Shown here piece after piece: positions 22,501 to 35,000 of a DNA stretch of 64,000 nucleotides. Position 1 is the first letter of the stretch, and each line of letters begins with the position of its first letter. This stretch comes from Azadirachta indica (lineage: Eukaryota; Streptophyta; Magnoliopsida; Sapindales; Meliaceae), in the NCBI GenBank assembly GCA_022749755.1, contig CM040452.1:6466350-6530349 (forward strand). The letters run 5' to 3'. A program made the position numbers and the translations under genes. Below the pieces are notes generated by a model, which was given only the letters and a program-made list of their open reading frames with translations, was not told the DNA's origin and ran no database searches.

Positions 22501-23891
22501 GATGCAGATGGAATTTGGATAGAAGGTACTGAAGGAGCTTCGACTCCCTCAGTAAGCCAATCCTTGTAGTAAACTGCAAACTGATAAGTCCCAGAATCCA
22601 AAATTTCATTATATACTTTCTCAAGAAGCTTTAGTTTCCTTAGCTTGCTTGGTGCATCTGCTAAAGAAGCAGCTTCCTGGTTATACCACACCTTCAAATG
22701 TGCAAGATGTGGAAAAATTAGATGATCCCAAAGTTCAGATAACAAAGTTGTCCGGGCCAGAAATGGTGAATCACAGAACACTTGCAAAAGATGCTTTGCC
22801 GAGACTCTATCCTTCTTTTGCAGCTTATATATCACACTGAGGTAGAGATGAGCACATGCTGACAACCTAGAATTTGGAATCCCGGATGTGAAACCATCCT
22901 TTAAATCATTTGCATTCAACCCCGTGATCATGCTAAGCTGAAGCGAAGCTTTTTTCAATTCCTTTGTAATTGCAGATTCCTCAGCAGCTCTTTCTACTCT
23001 TTCAATTGCTTGCTCAAGGCTGGCTATAACCTTGTTTTCAGCATGGTCTTCTTCTTTGAGTTCAATAAAATTAAGGGAAGAGAAACACTTGTGACGAAGA
23101 GTTGCACGAAAATCCTCATCATTGAGAAAACCTTTGACATAACCAATAAGGATTGAGACCATGGCTTGCACCGCAACTTCATCAAGAGCAGGCTCAGAAT
23201 CTGGAGGCATAATACTATTATTCGTTTTTAAACTTTTTCTATTCATTGAACCTCTATTAGATCTATCATAACCTGCCTCAAGCTGTTTCATGCTTTTCCT
23301 CATATCATCACTACTGAGCAGATGTTTGTTATGAACATTCCCATGCCTTCTATCCAACTTCATATCCTTCCCAAACCTTTCTCTATCTCTCTCCTTTTCA
23401 ACAAGTTCATTAGAATAGTTTTCTTTCCTATCAGAGCTTTGCACTTCATCAGAATATACATTCTTAACGTTCAGGCTTTCTTCCACATCAACCTCAACTA
23501 TTTCATTTCCAAGAAAATCTTCAAAGGAATTAGCATTTGATCTTCTGCCCTCCTCCACATCAAGAAAACATCTGCCAGCATGTCTTTCCCTATATTCTTT
23601 CATTGACCCACTGTCTACTTTCTCTCTTCTAATAAGATTGTCCCTTGATCTTCTACCGGTAATACTACCACTGCTCGGAGATTCACTTCTCAAAGTATAT
23701 CGCGATAGATCAGACCTTGCTCTATCAGTTTTGACTCTGCTACTCGAAGAAGATGCTGCTTTGTTTTGTTCACGAAAGGGGTAAAGAGGCATACTCCTCC
23801 TAGCATCATCTCGAAAGGATGATCTTGAGCTTGTCCCTGATCTTCTTCCCTTAAATCCGTCCTCTGCAAGAAGTTCCTCCAATGATGCCAT
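19571..23891 (-). CDS. LIN/CERBERUS-like U-box E3 ubiquitin ligase
   Basis: Seven coding exons, all with consistent phases: 23,891-22,188; 22,029-21,762; 21,673-21,025; 20,862-20,718; 20,622-20,368; 20,099-19,790; 19,689-19,571, giving 1,149 aa. The start MASLEELL follows a probable leader acceptor (TTGGCAG then AAATG). Residues 1-250 are Ser/Arg/Glu-rich and probably disordered; residues about 250-480 are helical. The U-box is about residues 678-745 (FICPLTGKLFEDPVT, GQTFEREAIKEWI, CPVMG), the E2-binding domain that transfers ubiquitin. Behind it are helical ARM-like repeats ending YRIVFGEDL. Lotus CERBERUS and Medicago LIN, needed for rhizobial infection threads, add C-terminal WD40 repeats; none are seen here, so this is either the shorter subgroup or a shortened gene. 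A symbiotic role should not be assumed. Its last exons are copied at 27,560-28,140. Confidence 0.92.
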
Positions 23892-24870
23892 TTCTGCCAA
23901 TGTTACAATCAAAAGAGATTGAGCAACTAAAATCGCGTGTTAAAAGTCACACAGGTTTGAATTGTGAATCAATTATCTCCATTTGGTTTCAATAATAAAA
24001 AGAAAAATCAAGTCCATCAAAATGAACCATTTAGAATAATATAAAAATTACTCTTACGAAAACTAAAACCTTTCAATCTATGCTAAATTCATTCCAAATT
24101 CCATTGTTCTCCGACTAGTGGAATATTATTGCAATCGAATGAAATATTTCACAGGTACTTCCACAATTATAGAATCAAAATTTTCAAGCTATCAGCAGCA
24201 GCAACACTAGTCTAGTTAGCCTTTTAAGAATTCCACCCCATCAGAGGAAAAATCATCTACTTTTCTACTGCTAAACTCATACAAAGGTTTATAACTTAGA
24301 AATCAAAAATTGAACTCAATAATCTTATCTGAATACGTTTTCTACGCATCGAAACATACTGCATCAACTCAAAGCTAACAGAGAATACAAATACAAAGAG
24401 TAACGATGAAGATAATAAATATAAACATACATGAAAATAATACACAATGCAAAGCATACAACAAAGAGAAGCACCATAGCTATTACCTTTTTAAGCTTAT
24501 TTTCACAGCCAAACTTCAGAAACTTTCACATAAAACAACTTCTGCTCTTTGATTTTGTCATAGGAAGATTGATCAAGAAATGGGTTTAATATTTTTTGCA
24601 ACTTTTGACGATAAAAACGGGGACAAAAGCAGAATGTTGGAATATTAGAGAAGAATCTTAGGAATAATAGAAAGGATGAATATGATTGAGGAAAAACCAT
24701 GATTGGAAGGTTATAGGATTTCTAGAGGAATGCAAGACAAAACAAAAAACAAACAGAAGAAAGAGGGAATGTTGAGCGAAAGAGACGGACAGAGTAACAA
24801 TAGGCAACGAGACAGGCGCTTAAACCAAGAGCTGACAAAGGAAAGCTGACAAAGGACTCTGTTTTTAAGT
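23892..24870 (-). promoter_or_regulatory. Leader, leader intron and promoter side of the U-box gene
   Basis: A probable 5' UTR intron runs from donor AAAG/GTAATA (24,487/24,486) to acceptor TTGGCAG ending at 23,894, two bases before the ATG. The leader exon would lie upstream of 24,487, within about 24,490-24,870. This is inferred from splice signals only. No TATA box is certain. Confidence 0.5.
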
Positions 24871-26154
24871 GAAATGGAGAATTCAACAGAGCTTCGTGAG
24901 TACTTCAGAACAAAAAAACGAAAACCGAGCATCAGATGGCTTCGTCCATGCGGGAAATTAGCATGGATAATAACATTTGACTCCATATACTCTTATATTT
25001 TGATAAATAAGGATATAATTCTTGTACTTGTATCATATATACTCTTAATTTCTTTCAAAATTATTAAAATATAAGAGGTAGAGCCAAATTACAAATTTTA
25101 AGAGGTTAAAACATTAACATAGTATAATTAAAGGGGCCAAATAATTGGGAGAAACAAACGATTAAGTTACATACACTCACTAATAGTATAATGTAAATAA
25201 ATTTTTACATAGGATTCCATTATGACTTCAATAGATTTCTAATTATAATTTTAATAGATTATAACTGTAATATTTTAAAAAATTAAATTTCAATATAGCA
25301 TAAATTTTTTTATTAATTATGAGGGGTTGAGATCCTGTAGACCCTATCAATATCATAGTCATGTCACCGAAAATACTCCTTTGACAAAAAGTTACATAAT
25401 TTGATTTTGATAATCAAAATTGAATATTATAAAAATTTTAAGGACTATAATTTATGTTATTATTCGATATGAGAAGTAATTAGAGCTTTTTTAGTTTCGA
25501 CTGATTCAACTGCCGCCCATGAAAGTGTTGCGACTGTTATCTCTCTTCTTACTCTATTCTTCTTTTCCTGTCTGTCTTTCTGACTCTATCCATTTGGCTA
25601 TTTGGTTAATTTCCTTTAGGCAACACCAAAATCAAAGAAGAAGAATTTGAGTTCATTGGATCCATTGAGATTAAAAACATTCTATTTATTTAAAAAAAAT
25701 TGTCTTATGTTACATCGAATTTTATAAAATATTTATGTGTTTTTATAGAATATATTATGAAATGATTATAATAAATGTATAACATCCAACATCCATATCA
25801 TATTTTTTATACAAATTGAGATAAGAAAGTTTTCTTTTACACCCATAACTTTTTATTTATTTTTATAAAAATATAAAAATATGCTAAAGACATTTAGTTA
25901 CTGTATCAGTTTATATTGATGAGTTTATGGAAGTTAGTATGCTTATTCTCAATTAATAATTTATCATAATTTTGCCAATTACTGAATCCTAATGAAATAT
26001 GGATGGTCTTAAACTTGGGCTACTATAGAAAAGTAAGAAAGATTAATATAAAATTTGGGCCAGAAATGGGCCAATTACTGAACCAACACCGGCCAATTTA
26101 AGTCTGATTAAGAAAGTTTAATTAATTTAAATTAATTTCTTATCATTTTACATA
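24871..26154. other. Intergenic, AT-rich, no gene seen
   Basis: Promoter-side DNA of the U-box gene followed by AT-rich sequence. No coding similarity or RNA gene was recognised. Confidence 0.5.
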
Positions 26155-26480
26155 TTAAAAAAATAATTTAATTGAAGCGGCAGTTACAGACATTACTATT
26201 ATTATATTTTATGATTTTCAGTATTAGTTCATAATTACTGTAACAAGACAAGTGGGTTACACCACAATTCATGATATTTTATGCAGTTCAACGGCACTGT
26301 CACTGCAACAACAACGACAACAACATGAAACAATATAAATATTAAATGTATAATATGGATTTAATTTGTTCAGGAACTTCAATACAGGATTATTAGATAT
26401 GAACCCAAAAATATTTAAAGAAATATCCGCAATATTTAATAACTGAATATTAACGAACGTGGGTTCTAGTTAGTTTTGTA
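26155..26480. repeat. Direct repeat, left of the copied chimera
   Basis: This stretch of about 320 bp matches 28,300-28,625 in the same orientation, at roughly 80 percent by eye. Shared text includes TGTAACAAGAC, the CACTGTCACTGCAACAACAA run, GAAACAATATAAATATTAAAT, and AATATTTAATAACTGAATAT followed by TAACGAACGTGG. The two copies directly abut both ends of the inserted duplicate. No clear TG...CA ends, primer-binding site or polypurine tract is seen, so calling them LTRs is not justified. Confidence 0.88.
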
Positions 26481-26612
26481 TAGGGGTAGAGAAGAAGCTT
26501 TCTTGAAGTATGTTTTTACCCTTGTAAATCGAGTGATTTCTAGTTAGTTTTGTATAGGGGTAGAGAAGAAGCTTTCTTGAAGTATGTTTTTACCCTTGTA
26601 AATCGAGTGATT
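26465..26612. repeat. Perfect 74-bp tandem duplication
   Basis: Two apparently identical 74-bp copies, 26,465-26,538 and 26,539-26,612, both beginning TCTAGTTAGTTTTGTATAGG. Each spans the junction between the left direct repeat and the copied callose synthase sequence. Identity suggests a recent event or an assembly artefact. Confidence 0.95.
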
Positions 26613-28285
26613 GCAAGGGTAAACATGCGTACAATTTAATCATTGTGGTTTCTTTTGGCGAAGTTATCGGGAAACATATCATTATGATTTTGGTTGCTTG
26701 ACAGGCATAGGAAAGAAGGAAAGAAAGAAAATCAAAACATTCTGAACGGAGGATTTATGATGATATGAATGAATACTTCTTGTATTAGACTTCCAGTTTC
26801 TGTATTTTTCTTCTTCAATGGATATAATTTTCAGAGATTAATTGGTCATTCTTTAATCACAGGTCAGTTGATTGTTTAATCTACTCATTGCTTGCAGAAG
26901 CTGATTTCTTTAATCTACCCATTGAAGAGCTCGGTTGTGAGAAAAATCAGGTAACCAATGATTTTATTTGATGCAAGAAATACAGGGCAACGTAATGTTT
27001 GATGTATCATGAACTTTTGCAGCTCATATGTGGTGTCATTACAAGTAGGAAACGAATGCTGAGAAGAAGAAAAAAGACTTGCGTTGTGTCGAGGTACAAG
27101 AAGAGAAATCTTCGCCTAGTTCACTCTGCGGAGGGAGTTACTGTTGTGCTGCAGTCTTTGAACGGGGAAATGAAGGATCATGCACCAAAAAGAAAGGCTC
27201 ATGGGGAAGGGGAAAATGATGACGAGGTCGACGATGAAGTACAAAAAAAGAATAAGATCAACAAAGTATAGTAAAGCTCAGAAACTCTTAATGATTACAA
27301 CATATATAGCGCAGCCTAGGAAAGTAGACGGGTATGTACGTAATGGTATCTCTAGCTTCCCTGAGATGAGAGGATATATCAGTTCCATTGTCGGCATACA
27401 ATTTTTCCTCTAAAATTTCCAAACTTACAATACTCCATTATGATGAGATGTTAACTACAGAGTAAGATTTACATGGAAATGTTTGAAGCAATACAAGAAT
27501 TTAGAGAGGACATATAAAGCTGAAACTATCACCTCTGAGAGGAACAATATGCCATTGATTTTGCTGTAGAAACGTCGGAAGTTAATTGCTGATACGGACC
27601 CAAAAAGTAAGTTGTATTCTATTGCTGCATAACTGTAAGATGTTGGAGGGCTTGTAGTGTTTCTTAGAGCTCCTATTAGATTATACAGATCTTCCTCGGA
27701 AATGTTTGTGTATGGCAGTTTGGCTGGCCATGTTTACTTCACCAAGATTTCGTAAAGGAAGTCATTAACAGCACTCGGCATTCTGCGACAGAAAAAGGAA
27801 ACACAGTATTCAGGGCAGTGCTTCGCAAACAAGAGGTACTTTTTCTGCTTTAAGTTGAAAGAAATATTTCCAGGCAGAAGCTAATTACTAACCTGGGATT
27901 TTGCTGAAGTAGAGCAAAGACGACATAGAAGGAAACAAGAAACTTCTGCTGATGGGTTGTTCAGAAAGTGCACGGCTTAACAATGCCGCAGTAGTCAGGC
28001 TTACCCTGACAATATCCAAGTTTCCAGAGCCTAAAATTTTAAAGATAGTCTCTAAAAATGACCTTTCTCCATTGCCGATCGAGCAGTGACACAGCCAGTT
28101 TAGCCACCCATTCTTCACTGGCTTGTTCTTCGTCATCCTATATATCTGTTTATCCGTCTTCAGTTAAATTCGTTGAATTAGAGAAAACTTCAGTACGGAA
28201 GTCGCAGTAGGGTTGGTGATCCTGACTGTAGAACAAGGAATCAACATTCCAGCTTGGTACGGTGATCATGATTTATGGAAATTTT
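26481..28285. pseudogene. Second copy of the CALS3-pseudogene / zinc-finger / U-box chimera
   Basis: The block copies about 18,222-20,283. Order: CALS3 pseudogene exons 10-12 on plus (about 26,481-26,955, with GAAGAAGCTTTCTTGAAGTA, a variant shared with the pseudogene and not with the CALS3-like gene); the same fusion point GGTAACCAATGATTTTATTT near 26,950; zinc-finger fragment on plus (about 26,965-27,290); spacer; and the last two U-box gene exons on minus (27,560-28,140), including SFLETIFKILGSGNLD and SRALSEQP. All parts are broken by indels and lack the upstream exons. The zinc-finger part here still has tail sequence (GAGGTCGACGATGAAGTACA) that is deleted at 18.8 kb, so this copy was made before that deletion. 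Confidence 0.92.
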
Positions 28286-28299
28286 ATTATCATTTTCCT

Positions 28300-28625
28300 T
28301 ATAAAAATAAATAAATTTATTTTAAGCTGAAGTTATAGATTTTATTATTTGATGATTGTCAGTATCAGTTCGAAATTAATTATTGTAACAAGACGAGCGT
28401 GTTACACCACAAACAATTCATAAATATTTTATGCAATTCAACGCCACTGTCACTGCAACAACAACATGATGAAACAATATAAATATTAAATATATAGTTT
28501 GGATTTAATTTGTTCGCAAACTTCAATACATCATATATAGATATGACCCCAAAAATATTTAAAGATATATCTGCAATATTTAATAACTGAATATTAACGA
28601 ACGTGGATTTTAGTTGGTTTTTTGA
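28300..28625. repeat. Direct repeat, right of the copied chimera
   Basis: Partner of 26,155-26,480. It starts within about 20 bp of the end of the copied U-box intron sequence (GGTGATCATGATTTATGGAA) and ends near GTGGATTTTAGTTGG. Unlike the left copy it shows no 74-bp tandem extension. Confidence 0.88.
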
Positions 28626-28869
28626 GCTATATACTATTAATTCAGTTCAATTAATTCTTTATTTATTGCATTACAGCTATTTTATTCTTATGTTGCGAAA
28701 TGATGCACACTAACCAAAAGAAAAGGTTGAAAAAACTTGGAATTCACATTTCATTCACCTCTGAAATAAAAAAAAAAATTAATTATAAAAAATTTATGAC
28801 AAAATATTTCGCATTAACGTGATAATTTTTTTTTTCTTCTAGCAATTGAAATTACCTAGCATTAGAATA

Positions 28870-29150
28870 TACTCAAAAGCTATGTTTTGAGGATTTTGTA
28901 GTCTTCAAATATAGATTCATATTTATGAAGAAGGAAATACTTCTGAATGCAAGCTCTAATTCTAGCTAACCTGTAATTCATTTCTTAACCTACGCATACT
29001 TAAACTAAGTTAGGGTTTCATTGGTTTGTGGAGTGAACCAAATTTAGGTATTTTATAGTGCTTTTTGAATGGTTTCAAGACCTTTATCTTTCAGTTTTTT
29101 TTCAATAAAATAATCCTCCGAGATGCACAAGGCTTTGAGATCGGAAAAAT
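28870..29150. repeat. Diverged direct repeat, copy 1
   Basis: Matches 29,920-30,215: both contain ATACTTAAACTAA followed by a GTAGGGTTT-like run, a GATGGTTTCA-like segment, and AATAATTCTCCGAGAT or AATAATCCTCCGAGAT, in the same order. The spacing between starts is about 1,050 bp. Terminal features of an LTR were not found. Confidence 0.75.
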
Positions 29151-29919
29151 AAAAAATTAAAATTAAAATAAATAAGGCACGTATGTGAAGCTAGCCAGCA
29201 ATGTTATTTATTATATTTAATTAATTATTGTGATAATTCCTTGTTCTTCACTAATTTTTTCAGCCGATATTCATCGGCTACAAAAATAATAATAAATGTG
29301 CATCAAATGAAGCAATTTATCATTTATTGCTTCAAACTATATATACGACATTGCAATCACTTGCAAGAAAACTGCCAACAGTACATTAATTTCACCTTTA
29401 TCGACAAAATTTCCTCCTAAAATATGATGCTCATTTATTTAATTTTCTTAATGAACTGATAAAAATATCACTTTTATAAGTTAAAATCAATTAAAAAATT
29501 TATCGTCTATCCACAAACGTACTTTCTTATATTTTCTTCTACTTTTATCACAAAAAGATAAAAAAAAAAAAAAGTTTATCGATGAGCGATTAATTTTTTA
29601 ATTGATTTATTTTAACTATTAAACATGCTTATAAATGCAATAATACACTTGATGAGAAGTCAAGGAAGATAAGCAAATGGACTGTATTTTAGGATGAAAA
29701 TTTGCAAATGAAAGAAACATTCATTGTTGGGAATTTTGTGTAGAAATGCTTACCATGCCATAGGATGGAGTCATAGCTAACAAACTTGCACTAACCCTAT
29801 AAAAGCAAGAATCTACTTCATAACATTTCAAACAAATGAAAATTAAAGTTAATGTAGATGGTTTTTTTTTTCTTAAAAAAAAAATCTACCATTTGTATAC
29901 ATATTTTTTAAAAACATGA

Positions 29920-30215
29920 CTCAAAAATTATGTTTTAAGAATTTTGTAACTTTGAATCTCTCGTATTTCAAAAAAAAAAACTATTACAGATGCTAGCGTT
30001 CTCGTAACTCCGAATGGTGATGGAACCCTAATCCATATACTTAAACTAAAGTAGGGTTTTATAGTTTGAGGGAAGAACAATACTATCGTTTTTATATAGT
30101 TTTAGATGGTTTCATACCTAATTTCATGTATAATAATTTCACATATATATATATATATACATTTTTTAATGAAATAATTCTCCGAGATTTTCAAGGGTTA
30201 GAGATTCGAAAACAG
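29920..30215. repeat. Diverged direct repeat, copy 2
   Basis: Partner of 28,870-29,150. It contains an added AT microsatellite (about 30,146-30,160) absent from copy 1. Confidence 0.75.
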
Positions 30216-31859
30216 AAGTTATATATAGAGAGACACAGAGAATAATGGACAATATATAGTATTCAAGGTGATAATTCCTAGGTAGTGCTTCATCACTTTT
30301 TAAGATGACCATTGATTATATAAACATAATAATCAATTTACAATTATTGGCTTATTTTTATAAAATATTAAAGATATATTCCAATTTTTTTATTTGCTTT
30401 AGCATATCATGCGTCAAGGAGATTCTCCATTCCTCAAGCATTAATTTGTCTTAATAATTAAGCCAACAATTGCCGATGTCCATTTGCCTTCCTACAATAA
30501 GAATTTATGGTACATTTAAAGCACATGTTCTTTGTAGGACAGACATTCTAACAGTATCTTATTTTATGTTAAAAATTATTGTGTCTGTATTTAATAATTC
30601 ATTGTTAAAGTATTTACTGAGTTTTTTTATTTAATGGTTAATGTTTATATACATGCACTTGTATATATTTGATATTTGATTATTTAATAAATAAAAATTT
30701 TTATTATAATTATAGATTAAAAAATATGTAATCTTGATTTTAAATATATTTTTAATAACATGATTATTAATTGAGTGGTGTTTCTCTCTCATTCAAATTT
30801 TGAAGAGAGGGATTGGAATCTTACAAAATATGGGTAGAATTTTGTCTTTAAATAAACAAATTTTAAACGTAAATCACTAAATATTAAACACAAGCGAGAA
30901 AATAAGTGCGATTTAAATTAATTTTAATTGTGTATTCTTCTTCTCTTTTTGACCTATTCGCTTTCGCTGGAGCTACAAATATTAGTTTTGCACTTCCTCT
31001 ATTAAAAATTCTACATTTCTCTTTCTTGTAATATTGATTGTGGTTGGATGTTTAGTTTCCACATTCTTTAGCCTATCTATGGTTAGTTTTTCAAATGGGG
31101 ATCTTCGAAAGTTCTGATTTTGGGTTCAGGAAATTAAGTGGGTGTGTTTAGATTCCGAGATTCTTTGATACTAAGAAAATGTTTTGTCAAAAGAAGAGAA
31201 CCATGAACACCAAGGCGAGAACTGAGAGCTAGCTTGCCTAAAGAAAATGAATATGACAAACTGACGACAACTTTTCCCCAACTTTAGGTATAGTAGAGAG
31301 ATCACTCAAATTCAAATCAATATCCAAAGTTTTTTGACAATATGCTGCAATTGCATGTATACATATTTAAACATATACAGTAATGTTATTGATAGCATAA
31401 TTGGTTTGATTTCTTCTTGTAGAAAAAAACATGTCAAAAAGAATCAATTTTCTTCCGTAACAACTTTGAAAGGAGAAATTTTTTTGAATTTATGTTTATG
31501 TATGGTATGTTCGTAGGCAAGTGACATGTTAATTATATATTATTCTCATTTAAACAATTGAAACTATATTTCATATGTATACTATTTATGATGTATTAAT
31601 TATACATAGAATATTAAGATTAGTATGCAAATATAATAGTTAAAAATTGATAAAAAAAAAGTTTAAAAATATTTAAAAACTAGAAAATATTGAAGACATG
31701 TACTCGTGTTTATTTCATATTTGGGCTACGTTTAATTAGTACAGTAAAAAATGCCTATTTTTGCTTTTTCGGACAAAAAAGTTCTCATGCCCTTATGCTC
31801 ATTTTCCCTTCAACTCGAAACTATCTTACTATACTTTGTTTGAAAATAATATATACGTA

Positions 31860-32052
31860 ACTTGAAATTATGAAATCTGTGTTTACGTGAAAGTATTTCA
31901 CTTTTGAGTAAGCACAGATACGTGACTTGAAAATATGAAATTTGTATTTACTTGAAATTCTTTTACTTTCGAGTAAACATCGTTATGTAATTCGAAACTA
32001 TAAAATATGTATTTGTGCGAAAATTTTTTATTTTGAAGTAAGTATAGATTTC
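31860..32052. repeat. Three degenerate tandem copies of a 65-bp unit
   Basis: The units begin near 31,860, 31,925 and 31,990, each with a (C)TTGAAA or TTCGAAA start, a TATGAAATTTGTATTTAC-like core and a TTTGAGTAAG-like end. Divergence between units is substantial. No coding frame runs through. Confidence 0.8.
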
Positions 32053-35000
32053 TAATTTTTGAGTAAGGTTTTACTTAAATGTGACAAGGGTTCATTGCAA
32101 ACTCGTACTTCACCAGATTTTCAGTCAAAAATTTTCCACAATCTCAATGTTTTTCTCCAAATTCAACATTTGAAACATTCCTAATATCTAATTCATGCCA
32201 AATATGATAACTATATACATGTATTCACTACAAATCAAAAATAAAAATTTAAACCCTAATATCTATTCACATATTTGCAAATTTTAACTTCAAACTAGTC
32301 CATTATTGCCGTATGTCGAAGTGCCGTTCAAAGTAAACTTCTAACGTAAAAGTTTGTTTCTACTCGAAGATAGGTATAAGGCTTTCACTCGAAGGTAAGT
32401 ACAAGGTTTTCGCTCAAAAGCGATGTTTTCTACGGAGGTGAAGAAAAATTGAAATTTGCTAATTTTGGGCATAAGGGTAGTTTTGTCTAAAAGTTGATAA
32501 ATTGGACACTTTTGAATGCAGATTATATATGTGGGTGAATTTGAATTTTCATTATAATATAGGCGCATTTTCAGTTACTTTTCTTTAATTTATTTTTCGA
32601 AATAAAAAATTATCTTATTTTTTAATTTAAAAACGTGTCAGCTAGTGTGTTTTTAAAGATAAAAAATAAAGAAAAATATGTTTCATACAATATTTGAAAA
32701 CATGAACCTGAAGCAAAAACTGAAAAATTGTAAAATCATGTTGCAGTATTTTCAACTTTCTTTCACTAAAAATTTTTTAAAAAGAACTTTTTTTCATAAA
32801 TAGTAAAAATATTATTATTTTTACTTTCATAAATCTTTTTTTATTAAACCACCTTATCAAACATATTTTCTCTATTTTTTTTTTCTTGGACCAAATCATG
32901 ATTTTGCAAATGATTCTCCTCAAAGTAAACCCCGCGATCATTTTGTGCAAGACAAAATGCACATGGCCTGCGGTCTGACAGAAACAGATAATTTCTGTTG
33001 ATTCCTACTATGACTACTCTGAAATTCATTCATAAGGACACACCACATGACTATTACGTATGCCCACTTTCTAAATTATATTCAACTTCTCTTTTGTGAG
33101 CTAATAATATTTTCATTATTAAATATTGTTGAAACGATAAATTAAGATATATTAATTCGTAACTTTAATTTTAGAGAAATTTAATTATAAACTAAATTGT
33201 TAAAATTGAACAAAATATGTTTTAATTTTTTGTTTTAACAAAATTTAACAATAAAAGTATTGATGCCCAAAAAAAATTAGATTATTGGATATCAAGCAAA
33301 ATTTCTTTGATCTTCAAATCTTTCTTTCAATCTTCTTCCAACTGCAACACAACAACGTTTAATCAAAAAGAACAATTCAATTTCTAAACAAATAAGATTT
33401 AACTAGAAATTCGAGGGCTTGATGTTTAAGAAAAATACCTAAGATTAAAGTACTCTACATTTAGCACTTGAGGGTATAACTATGAGATCGAGACAACATT
33501 CATTCTATGTTGGATATAACATAACATCTGAGGCAAATCGTTCGAAGCTAGGGGACGTAATCCATGACACTGTGTGGTTTATAATCGGGTAGAAAATATA
33601 GGAAGATTGGGTGAAAAAAATAAAACCTAATTGGAAATCGTGGAAACCAGCTGCAATTCCATCTCATAACTACCCATAACCCCACCTTTCATTACAGGTG
33701 ATTATAGCAGAAAACAATTTCAAAATGGTTAATAAAAGGGCTATAAAATTCCAATAATTAGTAGAGCAAGGTATGCATATTTTGACTAAAGCAAAATTCT
33801 ACCAAAATTTTTTACGAAAATAATTTACTTTAAAAAATATGTTTGCTAACATAAGTACTAAAGAGTTCATGCTGGTTAAGCCTACTATTCTCTTAAAGTT
33901 GAATATTGAAAAATTGTTATTTGATGTGGATTAATCTTTTTTTTTTTTTTTTTTTAGCATCAACAAAAAGTGTTATTATCCTTCTTTTTTCATTGACAAA
34001 ATTTATATAGATGAAATCAAAGTCTCGTCGTAAATATTTTAAATTCAAGGTTTTGTCGCATGTACGATGTTGACGTAAAAGTTTTCCAATTGTTGGCGAG
34101 GCTAACAAGATTCCACAATTAACAAAGAGGAATTGGAAAAGTGAAAAGCTTAATTAAAGGAGCGGGGCCGAGTCATGCATGCCTCTTTACCCTTAGAGAA
34201 AAATTAAGGTAAGCAAAAAAAAAAAAAGTCATTGCATTGACCTAATCTCAAATTTATCTAAAATAAATTTAACATGATTCAATTTTATACAACTTTGACA
34301 TTAAAAATAATAAAATTTTAATGATAATAATAAATTTATGTTATTTAAACTATATGTTACATAAATGTTCATTATCAATAAAAGTAAATCAATTTTTATA
34401 TTTTTGGAATACAAAAATTGAGTCTAATATCTGAGAGTGTAATATAACATTTTTATCAAAAAGGATTTGATTTTTGGTTGGGACTAATATTATAAAAACA
34501 TATATGATAAAATTTAATACCCTTAGTAAAAGATTTAAATAAAATTAGGAAAACTAAAAATAAATAACGTCCGAGTCATTTGTTCCGACGAAGGCAAATT
34601 AACGGCAAACAGCTTTCAATTGCAGAACAGAACATCCAATCCACTTCTTCCACGTTATCACAGGTCTTCTTGAGGTCTTTGAGGGGGAGTGGGCCCCACG
34701 CATCTGTCAGTCACTATCGTGGGCTTCAACGGAGAAAAAGTATTTTTGGACAACACAAACCGACATCATCTCGCTTATCCCATACTAATGCAGCTAAACT
34801 AAATGTCTTAATTGCCATTGGTCTTTTTACTAAATATCTAATCTACCCGCACCAAGCTTTGAAGGGGAAAGCACATCGGCTTTTAATACATTTACTGTTT
34901 CGACCTCCGACTTTCGGCGTCCTCGTGGTAGATAGTTGAAAATTCGAAGAATTTGGTGAGGGTAAAACAGTCTTATTGGTCGTCGAAAACGGCTACTTTT

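Noticed and set aside
23892..23912. Upstream extension of the U-box protein (IVTLAE before MASLEELL)
   Set aside because: The extension depends on a TTG start, and a probable leader splice acceptor lies two bases before the ATG at 23,891.
26155..28625. Calling the block an LTR retrotransposon with captured genes
   Set aside because: No TG...CA ends, primer-binding site, polypurine tract or target-site duplication could be seen; reported instead as direct repeats around a copied segment.
34580..34939. 119-codon open frame in the GC-richer island
   Set aside because: It starts at TTG with no ATG, shows no family similarity and has no supporting splice or promoter signals.
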